DNA from: an uncultured Gaiellaceae bacterium
GTDB lineage: Bacteria; Actinomycetota; Thermoleophilia; Gaiellales; Gaiellaceae
DNA: 11,783 nucleotides
Reading direction: 5' to 3'
Assembly: GCA_955652075.1 (NCBI GenBank)
Contig: CATPAS010000302.1
Coordinates: forward strand, 1 to 11,783
Position 1 is the first letter of the stretch, and every line of letters begins with the position of its first letter. Under the pieces are notes generated by a model. The model was not told the origin of the DNA. It did not search any database and worked only from the letters and a program-made list of their open reading frames with translations. The translations under genes were made by a program, and so were the position numbers. Positions 1 to 5,860 of the stretch are shown in pieces.

Positions 1-104
1 ATTCTGCGCTGTCGCGGCTGCGCTTGCGCCGACTCAACGATCCGTTAACGCAGGCATAACGCGCGTGAAACGTGGCCTTGTGATCGAGGCCGGCCGCGAA
101 CGGG
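1..104. other. Window edge, no supported gene
   Basis: Nothing here can be assigned. One plus frame stays open from base 3 to a TAA at 57-59 and could be the end of a gene outside the window, but only about 18 residues are visible. A small inverted repeat (GGCCT at 74-78, AGGCC at 87-91) lies 3' of the minus-strand glycosyltransferase stop; it is too short and lacks a T-run, so it is at best a weak terminator candidate. Confidence 0.3.
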
Positions 105-1349
105 CTAGATGCTCTTCAGCAACTCGGCGACGTCGCGAACGCGTGCTCGGCGGGAGATCCGGTCGATCAGCGCCGGCGGCAGCTGGACGTCGGCCAGCTC
201 TCCCGTGCGCCACTGCGTGACCAGCTCCTCGAGGCCGCGCTGAATGCCTTCGACGTCATCCGGCGCGACAACGATTCCTGCGCCTGCCTCGTGGATCAGC
301 TCGGCGGCGGTGCCGGCGGGGGGAACGGCGGCCAGGATCGGGCGCTTGGCCGCGAGGTACTCGAACAGCTTGCCGGAGGGGACGTCGCGTCCGCGTTCGC
401 CTACGTCTGGAAGAAGCAGGAGCAGCGCATCGGATCCACGCTGCAGCTCGAGCGAGTGTCGCCTGGGCGCGTAGGGGATTAGCTCGAGGCGGTCCACGAG
501 CCCCTTCGCGCGCGCCCACTCGAGGTCGGAGCGGCGAAAGTCACCGACGAACCGGGCGATGACGTCGGAGTCGAGACGGGAAAGAGCGGTGAGAAACGGA
601 CGTGGATCGCGCTTGCCAAAAAAGCTCCCGGTGTGGGTGATTCGAAAGCGTTCGTCTTTCTTGTATGTCAGCGCGGCAAAATCGTCGAAGTCCGCGCCGT
701 TGGGGATGACCTCGATCGGCCCATGGCCTCGTAGCTCGTGCATCTCGCTCGCGATCTGGTCGGTGACGGCGATAATCGCGTCGGCCCGCTTGGCGACCAG
801 GCGCGCGACGGAGCGATGGACCTGTTCCTTTGCTCGGACCGTCAGTCGCTCATAACGAAGATCGGGGTTGGCGACGATGGAGTCCCGCAAGTCTGCGACC
901 CAAGGCACGCCGGTCAGTCGTTTGGTGAGTGCGCCGACTAGATGCACGGACGTGGGCGGCGACGTCGTGAGCAGAACGTCGATCCCTTCCCGCCGGATCA
1001 CTCCCGTGGCCGCGGCGACTGCGGTCGGGAGCCAAGTCACGTCCTCGTCTGGAACCAGGAAACGTCGAGGCGTCAGCCAGAGCTTCTGTAGCGCGCGGTC
1101 GAGACCACGTCGGCCATACAGCTCCTCAGTGGGCCGCCGCCCGCGAGGACCGAAGAAGCGTGCACGGTGCACAAACGACGCCGGCAGCTCCGGCGCAGGT
1201 TCGCCGTGATGGAACCACTTCGCATCGCTGGGAGCGAGGACATGTGCCTCCACTCCATATTCGGGCAACAGTTCTGCGAACTTCAGCGGTCGCTGGACAC
1301 CGCCACCGCCGGTCGGGGGGAAATAGAAGGAGCAGATGAGGATTCTCAT
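105..1349 (-). CDS. Glycosyltransferase, GT4-type (GT-B fold)
   Basis: Predicted cytoplasmic or membrane-associated glycosyltransferase of 414 aa that would move a sugar from a nucleotide-sugar donor to an acceptor in envelope, capsule or glycan synthesis; donor and acceptor cannot be told. The N-terminal Rossmann half opens with MRILICSFYFPP and a glycine-rich GGGGVQR loop (residues 14-20), with ADLRDS near 152-157. The donor-binding C-terminal half has VIPNGAD (214-220) and PSGKLFEYL (324-332), the usual GT4 signature around the donor site with the glutamate at 330. Length fits the family. The frame runs 68 codons further upstream, but that stretch is Arg/Ser/Cys-rich and unlike a protein, and family alignment favours the ATG at 1349. 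No clear ribosome-binding site precedes it. The gene is alone: an empty 540-bp stretch lies upstream. The stop lies in a CTAG. Confidence 0.88.
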   Translation of the reverse strand: MRILICSFYFPPTGGGGVQRPLKFAELLPEYGVEAHVLAPSDAKWFHHGEPAPELPASFVHRARFFGPRGRRPTEELYGRRGLDRALQKLWLTPRRFLVPDEDVTWLPTAVAAATGVIRREGIDVLLTTSPPTSVHLVGALTKRLTGVPWVADLRDSIVANPDLRYERLTVRAKEQVHRSVARLVAKRADAIIAVTDQIASEMHELRGHGPIEVIPNGADFDDFAALTYKKDERFRITHTGSFFGKRDPRPFLTALSRLDSDVIARFVGDFRRSDLEWARAKGLVDRLELIPYAPRRHSLELQRGSDALLLLLPDVGERGRDVPSGKLFEYLAAKRPILAAVPPAGTAAELIHEAGAGIVVAPDDVEGIQRGLEELVTQWRTGELADVQLPPALIDRISRRARVRDVAELLKSI

Positions 1350-1885
1350 TGCCGCAACGCCTGCCAGCGTCCGGCTCGGGACGCAACCGCATTGAGTGTA
1401 AGTGAGCGCTGTCGGACGCGGGCGTGCGATCGGGCGCTGGGACCCAGAGGAACGGGCATGGCAAGCAGACGCTAGATGCGCCGCAGGGTCTCCGCCGACA
1501 GCACGTCTGTAACGGATGCAACGTGCCGAGCATGACGGAGGAGTAAGGAGCACTCATCCAGTGCGAGTACGCCGGCGCGACTAAGTTCGATACCTACGCG
1601 CACACCCCCAATTGAGGACGCCTCCCGCTAGAGGGGTAGGACTAACAGGTTGAAAGGCAGTCCTTTTCTTAGTGGGCCAGCCGCGCATGGTTTGGACCAC
1701 TGGACCCCTGACGTAGTTCGCAGACTACAGACGGCCACTCAGAAGAGACACGCCCGTGAACTGCGGCGCCACGAGAGGGTCGGAGGAGAGACGCCCGCTC
1801 TACACCCTTGCACCTGTTTCCTATCCGTCCATCTCGGCATCGAAGATGACTTCCGCGTCGACTCCACGAGCCGCAATCCACGTAT
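1350..1885. other. Gene-free stretch between glycosyltransferase and IS
   Basis: About 536 bp with visibly lower G+C than its neighbours and no frame that looks like a real protein. Open frames such as plus 1650-1889 read as low-complexity, Cys/His/Arg-rich sequence without known motifs or a ribosome-binding site. A TACACT box on the minus strand (1400-1395) could be a -10 element for the glycosyltransferase, giving a leader of roughly 40 nt, but no -35 partner is visible. No tRNA, CRISPR or transposase remnant was recognised. It may be decayed sequence or a 5' regulatory region. Confidence 0.5.
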
Positions 1886-1889
1886 CTAG
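1886..1889. repeat. Target-site copy CTAG, left edge of IS
   Basis: CTAG abuts the left inverted repeat and is matched by CTAG at 2949-2952 on the right. IS481 itself is known to insert at NCTAGN targets. Reading the IS ends as TGT and ACA instead, the flanks are TCTAGA and TCTAGG, a 6-bp duplication with one mismatch. Confidence 0.75.
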
Positions 1890-1916
1890 ATGTCCTGCCT
1901 ACAGAGGTTGTGAACG
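1890..1916 (+). repeat. Left inverted repeat of IS481 element
   Basis: Begins ATGTCC and ends TTGTGAACG. It matches the reverse complement of 2948-2922 at 23 of 27 positions, with mismatches at repeat positions 8, 11, 14 and 17; the outer 7 and inner 10 bases are identical. Confidence 0.92.
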
Positions 1917-1932
1917 GCTGAGGTTCTATCCG

Positions 1933-1982
1933 GCCCTCCTTTGAGGCTGTGGGTCTTCCCGGACTCACGCTCAAAGGAGGGC
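1933..1982 (+). promoter_or_regulatory. Fold-back hairpin over transposase ribosome-binding site
   Basis: Positions 1933-1945 (GCCCTCCTTTGAG) and 1970-1982 (CTCAAAGGAGGGC) are perfect reverse complements, 13 bp, separated by a 24-nt loop. The right arm contains the whole AAAGGAGG Shine-Dalgarno of the transposase. Any transcript containing both arms should hide the ribosome-binding site. This resembles the fold-back inhibition known from IS10 and IS50, which keeps read-through transcription from outside from producing transposase. A weak TATCCG box at 1927-1932 would start transcripts near 1939, inside the left arm, but has no well-placed -35. Confidence 0.75.
1973..1980 (+). promoter_or_regulatory. 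Ribosome-binding site of transposase
   Basis: AAAGGAGG six bases before the ATG at 1987, a near-perfect Shine-Dalgarno that fixes the start. It lies in the right arm of the 13-bp stem, so its access depends on RNA folding. Confidence 0.85.
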
Positions 1983-1986
1983 TCGG

Positions 1987-2943
1987 ATGTTGTTGCACGC
2001 TAACGCCAAGCTCGGACTGGCTGGTCGTCTCGCGCTGGTGCGCGCGGTCGAGGATGGTTGTTCGCTGAAAGCGGCCGCGGTCGCGTTCAGCGTCTCGCCG
2101 GCGACGGTGCATCGTTGGTGGCACCGCTGGCTTGATGGCGGCCGGCAGCCGCAGGCATTGTTGGATCGCTCGAGTCGGCCGCGGCGGTCGCCGAAACTGC
2201 TTGCAGCTGAGCTGCAGGAGCGGATCTGCGACTGTCGCCGCGAGACGGGCTGGGGGCCGCGCCTGGTTGCGGGCGCGACCGGCATCGCCCACTCGACCGT
2301 CTGGAAGGTCCTCCGCCGTCACGGCCTCTCGCGACGAGCGCGGCCGCTCAACGAGCCGAGCAACAGCTATGAGTGGCCCTGCCCGGGCGATCTCCTGCAC
2401 ATGGACACAAGCCGCTACGCGCGCTTCCTTCGGCCTGGCCACCGTGTCACCGGCGATCGCTCCCAGCGCTCGCGCAACTGGATGCGTCCCGAAACGAGGG
2501 TCGGCTACGACTACGCGCACGCGATCGTCGACGACCACTCTCGCGTTGCCTTCGTCGAGTTGCACAACGACGAGAAAGCCGCGACGGTCACCGGTTTCGT
2601 CGAGCGGGCGCTCGCCTCCTTCGCCGACCACGGCATCGTCGTGAAGCGGCTGATGACCGACAACGGCTTCAGCTACGTCAACAACCGCTCACTGCGGGAG
2701 CTGCTCGCCCGCCACGGCATCCGCCACCTCACCACACAGCCCTACCGGCCGCGCACCAACGGCAAAGTCGAACGCTTCCACCAAACGATGGCGCGCGAGT
2801 GGGCCTACGGGCTTAGCTACCGCTCACATCGACAACGAAACCAGGCGCTGCCACACTGGCTCGACCACTACAACCGGACACGACCACACAGCTCACTCGG
2901 AGACCGACCCCCGATCAGCCGCGTTCACAACGTCCGTGGGTAG
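1987..2943 (+). CDS. IS481-family transposase (DDE integrase-like)
   Basis: 318-aa transposase that would cut and join the IS ends. An N-terminal helix-turn-helix (about residues 21-48, centred on SVSPATVHRWW) should bind the inverted repeats, followed by a linker and a second small HTH-like segment (about 98-113). The integrase core holds the catalytic triad: D140 in LLHMDTSR, D225 in MTDNGFSY and E262 in NGKVERFHQT, giving 36 residues between the last two, as in rve-type cores. The QPYRPRTNGKVERFHQT block and the C-terminal HYNRTRPHSSLGDRPP are hallmarks of IS481/IS3-like enzymes. The gene is full length, without frameshift, and begins at an ATG with a strong ribosome-binding site. Its last codons lie in the right inverted repeat. 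Expression is probably low because the ribosome-binding site is in a fold-back stem. Confidence 0.95.
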   Translation: MLLHANAKLGLAGRLALVRAVEDGCSLKAAAVAFSVSPATVHRWWHRWLDGGRQPQALLDRSSRPRRSPKLLAAELQERICDCRRETGWGPRLVAGATGIAHSTVWKVLRRHGLSRRARPLNEPSNSYEWPCPGDLLHMDTSRYARFLRPGHRVTGDRSQRSRNWMRPETRVGYDYAHAIVDDHSRVAFVELHNDEKAATVTGFVERALASFADHGIVVKRLMTDNGFSYVNNRSLRELLARHGIRHLTTQPYRPRTNGKVERFHQTMAREWAYGLSYRSHRQRNQALPHWLDHYNRTRPHSSLGDRPPISRVHNVRG

Positions 2944-2948
2944 GACAT
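2922..2948 (-). repeat. Right inverted repeat of IS481 element
   Basis: Reverse complement begins ATGTCCTACCC and ends TTGTGAACG, matching the left repeat at 23 of 27 positions. It overlaps the 3' end and stop codon of the transposase gene. Confidence 0.92.
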
Positions 2949-2952
2949 CTAG
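2949..2952. repeat. Target-site copy CTAG, right edge of IS; also a stop codon
   Basis: Second CTAG flanking the IS. On the minus strand its TAG (2951-2949) is the stop codon of the membrane-protein gene. Joining the flanks across one CTAG restores a sequence with the same stop, so the insertion did not shorten the protein. Confidence 0.75.
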
Positions 2953-3653
2953 GCCTGTCCAGTGCCAGGCACAGGACGGCGCCATAACGGCCACGTTCGC
3001 TGAACCGCGGCGAGGAGGCTCGGCGCGAACAGCAACGCCATGACGTCGAACCAGACGTAGCCGGCAGCGACACCGCTCGGCGGATTGCCGTCGGGGATGC
3101 CGAGCCCGGGCAGTTCCTGCGCCCACCGCCAGGTGCCGATCGCCGTCCCGTACAGCTCCAGTGCCGCCACGACGACGAAGACGCCTGCGTACGCGGCGCG
3201 CGCCCGGGAGCGCCAGAGGAAGGCGAGCAGGAGCGGCAGGCAGAGCGCACCGGCCAGGTCCAGTCGCGGCAGCACCGTCAATCCGAGCACGCCCCATAGC
3301 GTTGCGACCGCCGCGACGGCGACGACCAGCATGCGTGAGTAGCGTCGGAGGGCTTCGCTCAGCGACAGGCCGGCCATGAACACGAGCCCGTGCGCCGGAG
3401 GAACGAAGGTCGGCAGGTTGTGCAACCGGTACGAGTAGACGCCCCACAGAATCGAGCCCGTCAGCTCCGCCACCGTCGCGGCGCAGATGACCACCGCGAC
3501 TTGTGCACGACGCTCCGCCGAGAGTGGTCGCGCAGCCGCGAGGAGGACTAGCCACGTCAGTGCTCCCAAGGCAAGCTGGCCGGGCAGCTCCACCTGCGTG
3601 TCGACGGCCAGCAGCGCCGCGAGGACCGCGGCGATCAGGCCTGCGCGGATCAA
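2949..3653 (-). CDS. Multi-pass membrane protein with internal duplication, function unknown
   Basis: 234-aa, very hydrophobic protein with about seven or eight probable membrane helices (near 3-17, 26-41, 50-68, 84-97, 107-125, 133-147, 152-172 and 196-216) and a basic C-terminal tail. I do not recognise a characterised family. Two segments look related: ELTGS...LPTFVPPAHG (63-89) and ELYGT...LPGLGIPDGNPPSG (166-194), each a Glu-Leu-x-Gly helix start, aromatic residues, then a Leu-Pro-containing loop rich in Pro and Gly. This suggests a two-fold repeated architecture. Start is TTG at 3653, overlapping the upstream gene's TGA as TTGA, so translation is probably coupled. The stop TAG lies in the CTAG used as target by the IS, immediately downstream. 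A carotenoid-biosynthesis-type integral membrane enzyme was considered but is not supported. Confidence 0.8.
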   Translation of the reverse strand: MIRAGLIAAVLAALLAVDTQVELPGQLALGALTWLVLLAAARPLSAERRAQVAVVICAATVAELTGSILWGVYSYRLHNLPTFVPPAHGLVFMAGLSLSEALRRYSRMLVVAVAAVATLWGVLGLTVLPRLDLAGALCLPLLLAFLWRSRARAAYAGVFVVVAALELYGTAIGTWRWAQELPGLGIPDGNPPSGVAAGYVWFDVMALLFAPSLLAAVQRTWPLWRRPVPGTGQA

Positions 3654-4105
3654 CGCCTGAACTGCAGCTCGTGCCAGGAGGGCACGGGGGCCAGTTCCAG
3701 CAACGCACGGTCACCGTTCGGGTCGCGGTAGCCGAAGTCCGCGACGTCCTCGTCCCAGGCAACCTCGAGCAGTCCCTCCTTGACGCGGTGGTCGAGCCAC
3801 GCGCCGCGGAAGACGAGCTTCTTCAGCCAGTAGACCAGCGCCTCGCCGCCGACGAGCGACACGCGCTCCCAGTGCCGCACGAGATACCTCCCGAGCCCGC
3901 TGCGAGGCTCGTCGATCCAGTCCCGTTCGACGAGCTCGACGAGGTCGGCGGTCTCGTCGTCGTCGAGCTCGTTGTCGCCGACGAGCCCGAGCTTCACCGC
4001 CGCGGCCGTGACGCGCTGCTCGAAGTCGGAGGAGTTGAAGCCGAAGCGGTACCCGAGGAACTCGACGACGTAGTCGTCGCCGGAAACGTAGTTCGCCTCT
4101 GTCAC
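3650..4105 (-). CDS. Conserved-looking hypothetical protein, 151 aa
   Basis: Unrecognised soluble protein. It is acidic in the middle (LVGDNELDDDETADLVELVE, about 41-60), with Trp/Tyr-rich segments around 79-104 (HWERVSL, EALVYWLKKLVFRGAW) and near 117-126 (WDEDVADFGY). There is no signal peptide, membrane helix or known motif. The start is taken as GTG at 4105; the frame runs 143 codons further upstream, but that part is Arg/Glu/His low-complexity sequence lying opposite the divergent membrane-protein gene and is not credible. No ribosome-binding site is evident. It leads a two-gene unit, its stop overlapping the TTG of the membrane protein by 4 nt, so the two products may act together, for example as a cytosolic partner of the membrane protein. 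That link is inference from coupling only. Confidence 0.75.
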   Translation of the reverse strand: MTEANYVSGDDYVVEFLGYRFGFNSSDFEQRVTAAAVKLGLVGDNELDDDETADLVELVERDWIDEPRSGLGRYLVRHWERVSLVGGEALVYWLKKLVFRGAWLDHRVKEGLLEVAWDEDVADFGYRDPNGDRALLELAPVPSWHELQFRR

Positions 4106-4126
4106 GAGCCGAGCATAGCGCCGCGC

Positions 4127-4133
4127 TAGGTTA
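4127..4133. promoter_or_regulatory. Overlapping divergent -10-like boxes
   Basis: On the plus strand TAGGTT (4127-4132) lies 6 nt before the GTG at 4139, the position expected for a leaderless start. On the minus strand the same bases give TAACCT (4133-4128), which would start the divergent 151-aa gene with a leader of about 15 nt. No good -35 is visible on either side. The match is only to TANNNT. Confidence 0.4.
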
Positions 4134-4138
4134 GCCCT

Positions 4139-4417
4139 GTGAGCGCCCGCCTCGTCGCCGCATCCGCTTTCGTGACCGCGCTCGTGGTCGTCACGGTGTG
4201 GCTCACCGACCTCTCGTTCGGGCGGGCCGCGCTGCTCGCCCCAGTCCTCGTGATCGGCCTCGCCGCGGTCGCCGGGCTCGTCGTTTTCTGGGCCCGGGTG
4301 GGCTGGGACTCGCTCCGCCGCTCGAGCCATCCCCGGCTGCTGGTGGCGGCCGCGCTCGCGTTCGTGCTGCTGCTCGTCGGCCTGACGCTGCTCGGCGTCC
4401 AGCTGCCACGGGAGTGA
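4139..4417 (+). CDS. Small three-helix membrane protein, function unknown
   Basis: 92 aa, mostly hydrophobic, with probable membrane helices near residues 4-22, 31-50 and 68-88, a charged cytoplasmic loop between the second and third (ARVGWDSLRRSSHPR) and a short tail ending LPRE. I recognise no family. GTG at 4139 is the first in-frame start and sits 6 nt after a TAGGTT box, consistent with leaderless translation; no Shine-Dalgarno is present. It is divergent from the 151-aa gene, 33 bp apart. Hydrophobic alternation and three well-spaced helices argue that it is real despite its size. Confidence 0.65.
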   Translation: MSARLVAASAFVTALVVVTVWLTDLSFGRAALLAPVLVIGLAAVAGLVVFWARVGWDSLRRSSHPRLLVAAALAFVLLLVGLTLLGVQLPRE

Positions 4418-4419
4418 CC

Positions 4420-4463
4420 GGGTAGGGATTAGCCCCCGGTTAGGACGGGGGTCGACCGTACCC
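4420..4463 (+). other. Nested inverted repeats between two small genes
   Basis: CCCCC (4433-4437) can pair with GGGGG (4447-4451), enclosed by GGGTA (4420-4424) and TACCC (4459-4463). It lies 2 nt after the membrane-protein stop and about 55 nt before the 64-aa gene. No T-run follows, so it could be a terminator for the first gene or a structured leader of the second. GTTAGGA occurs at 4439-4445 and again at 4485-4491. Confidence 0.35.
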
Positions 4464-4518
4464 AAAGACGCCGGTTGTCTCGGTGTTAGGAACTCCCTCG
4501 AACTGCGAGCGTGACGGC

Positions 4519-4713
4519 ATGACCGATTCGGCACTCACAGAGCTTCACCACCGCTCGGCTGACGGCATCGAGGTCTCGCTCCTGTGGAGCCGCGTCACGA
4601 ACGCACTGACGGTCGCGGTCGAGGACAGCCGCTCAGGACTGAGCTTCGAGGTTCCGGCCCCGGCGGAGAAGGCGCTCGACGTGTTCGAGCATCCCTTCGC
4701 GTACGCGGCCTAG
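4519..4713 (+). CDS. Small hypothetical protein, 64 aa
   Basis: Compact protein beginning MTDSALTELHHRSADGIEV. It reads like a short beta-rich domain: alternating hydrophobic strands (IEVSLLWS, ALTVAVEDS, LSFEVPA), then a short helix and an aromatic end (ALDVFEHPFAYAA). No catalytic or metal motif stands out apart from two adjacent His (residues 10-11). The sequence resembles small uncharacterised actinobacterial proteins, which is recollection and not a search result. ATG at 4519 is preferred over an in-frame ATG 12 codons earlier because the protein-like pattern begins there. No Shine-Dalgarno is seen. A GGAACT at 4489-4494 could be a -35 of an ECF-type sigma factor, but no matching -10 is convincing. 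Its TAG overlaps the aminotransferase stop on the other strand. Confidence 0.65.
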   Translation: MTDSALTELHHRSADGIEVSLLWSRVTNALTVAVEDSRSGLSFEVPAPAEKALDVFEHPFAYAA

Positions 4714-5840
4714 ACCAACGCCGCCAGCGCGTCCCTGAGCCGCTCGAGATCGCCGGCGTCGTTGTAGCCCTGGAACGAGGGCCGGATGAACTGCTCCTCG
4801 CCGTGCTCGAACACCGGCACCTCGATGCGGTAGTCGTCGTACAGCCGTTCCTGCAGGTTTGGCGGTGTGCCGGGCGGAAGACGTAGCGTCACCATCTGAC
4901 GGAAGAACTCTTCGGAGTCGGGCGTGAGCGGCTCGAGCCCCAGCTCGTTGCGCGCGCGGCGCGCGAGCTCGTGGCAGCGTTCGCGCACGGAGTCCCAGCC
5001 GTGCTCGTGCTGCCAGACGATCGCAGCAGGCACCGTCAGGTACGCCGACGGATCGCGTGTCCCCTGCTTCTCGTGGCGTGACACGAAGGTGGGCGAGTCG
5101 CCGTCGTAGCCCCAACTGATCACGAGCGGGTGCACGCCGTGCTGAAGCTCGCGGCGTACGTGGAGGAACCCTGCTCCCTTCGGCGCGCAAAGCCACTTAT
5201 GGCAGTTTCCGGCGTAGTAGTCGGCGTCGAGCGCGCGCAGATCGAGGGGCAGGTGCCCCGGAACGTGGGCGCCGTCGACGATCGTGCGGAGGCCGTGCTC
5301 CCGCGCGCGGCGGCACAGCTCTGCCACCGGCAGCGTGAGCGCCGTGTTCGAGGTGTGATGGCTCAGGTAGAGCACGCGGGTGCGCGGCCCTACGCCGGCC
5401 CAGATCGTTGCCACGATCTCCTCCGCGCTCTCGACCGGAAGGCGAATAGGAGTGCGGATGTAGCGCGCACCTCGGTCGGCGCAGACGTGCTCCCAGGTCA
5501 GGTCGAGCGCGCCGTACTCGAGGTCCGTCGACAGTACCTCGTCTCCGGCCTCGAGCCCGATCGCCCACGCCGCGACGTTCACGCCTGCCCCCGCGTTCGG
5601 GACGAAGACGAGATCGTCGGGATCGGCGCCCACGTATACGCCGACGGCCGCGCGCGCCTCCCGCAGCAGCTCGTCCAGCCGGCGGGCGAGAAACAGCACC
5701 GGCTGATGCTCGAGCTCGAGCTGCCACTCCTGGTAGCTCTCGAAGACGGCGCGCGGCGAGGCTCCGAACGAGCCGTGGTTCAGAAACGTCACACTCGGGT
5801 CGAGGAGGAACTCCTCCCGGAGGTGGGTGCCGTCCGACAC
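4710..5840 (-). CDS. Class V aminotransferase, isopenicillin N epimerase-like (PLP)
   Basis: 376-aa pyridoxal-phosphate enzyme of fold type I, aminotransferase class V, closest in pattern to CefD-like/cysteine-desulfurase-like proteins. Visible landmarks: N-terminal FLNHGSFGASPR (about 19-30), FVPNAGAGVN (79-88) for phosphate binding, IVDGAHVPG (187-195) with D189 to bind the pyridine nitrogen, and GNCHKWLCAPKG (211-222) with K215 as Schiff-base lysine. C-terminal small domain ends with RPSFQGYNDAGDLERL. True substrate is unknown; in this group annotations such as epimerase, kynureninase-like or desulfurase are often interchangeable. Start chosen at GTG 5840 because residues before it (27 codons, Cys/Thr/Arg-rich) overlap the divergent recJ start and do not match the family. 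A TACCGT box lies 7 nt upstream, fitting a leaderless transcript. Its stop overlaps the stop of the convergent 64-aa gene. Confidence 0.9.
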   Translation of the reverse strand: MSDGTHLREEFLLDPSVTFLNHGSFGASPRAVFESYQEWQLELEHQPVLFLARRLDELLREARAAVGVYVGADPDDLVFVPNAGAGVNVAAWAIGLEAGDEVLSTDLEYGALDLTWEHVCADRGARYIRTPIRLPVESAEEIVATIWAGVGPRTRVLYLSHHTSNTALTLPVAELCRRAREHGLRTIVDGAHVPGHLPLDLRALDADYYAGNCHKWLCAPKGAGFLHVRRELQHGVHPLVISWGYDGDSPTFVSRHEKQGTRDPSAYLTVPAAIVWQHEHGWDSVRERCHELARRARNELGLEPLTPDSEEFFRQMVTLRLPPGTPPNLQERLYDDYRIEVPVFEHGEEQFIRPSFQGYNDAGDLERLRDALAALV

Positions 5841-5846
5841 GGTTCG

Positions 5847-5853
5847 TACGGTA
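5847..5853. promoter_or_regulatory. Overlapping divergent -10-like boxes, aminotransferase and recJ
   Basis: The two start codons face away from each other with only 20 bp between them. In that gap, plus-strand TACGGT (5847-5852) ends 8 nt before the recJ ATG, and minus-strand TACCGT (5853-5848) ends 7 nt before the aminotransferase GTG, both centred on the palindrome CGTACG (5845-5850). This is what a shared bidirectional, leaderless promoter would look like. -35 elements are not recognisable. Confidence 0.45.
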
Positions 5854-5860
5854 GTCGTGC

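Larger units (their letters stand above)
1890..2948 (+). mobile_element. Complete IS481-family insertion sequence (about 1.06 kb)
   Basis: The element is bounded by 27-bp inverted repeats (1890-1916 and 2922-2948; 23 of 27 positions agree) and by CTAG on both sides. It carries one intact DDE transposase gene on the plus strand. Ends in TGT...ACA, size near 1 kb, a single ORF and a CTAG target all match IS481. The right repeat overlaps the last codons of the transposase. A perfect 13-bp inverted repeat (1933-1945/1970-1982) lies between the left end and the transposase start. With frame, both ends and target copies intact, it looks recent and possibly active. Its right edge coincides with the stop codon of the minus-strand membrane-protein gene, leaving that reading frame complete. 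Confidence 0.92.

Noticed and set aside
1350..1553. 68-residue N-terminal extension of the glycosyltransferase
   Set aside because: The sequence is Arg/Ser/Cys-rich and unlike the family, whose N-terminus matches MRILICSFYFPP at 1349.
1650..1889. 79-aa plus frame in the gene-free region
   Set aside because: No ribosome-binding site, no protein-like pattern, and it runs into the IS target site.
1669..2631. 320-aa minus frame inside the IS
   Set aside because: Antisense of the transposase with no motif of its own; extends past the IS boundary.
4106..4534. 143-residue upstream extension of the 151-aa protein
   Set aside because: Low-complexity Glu/Arg/His/Gly sequence lying antisense to the small membrane-protein gene.
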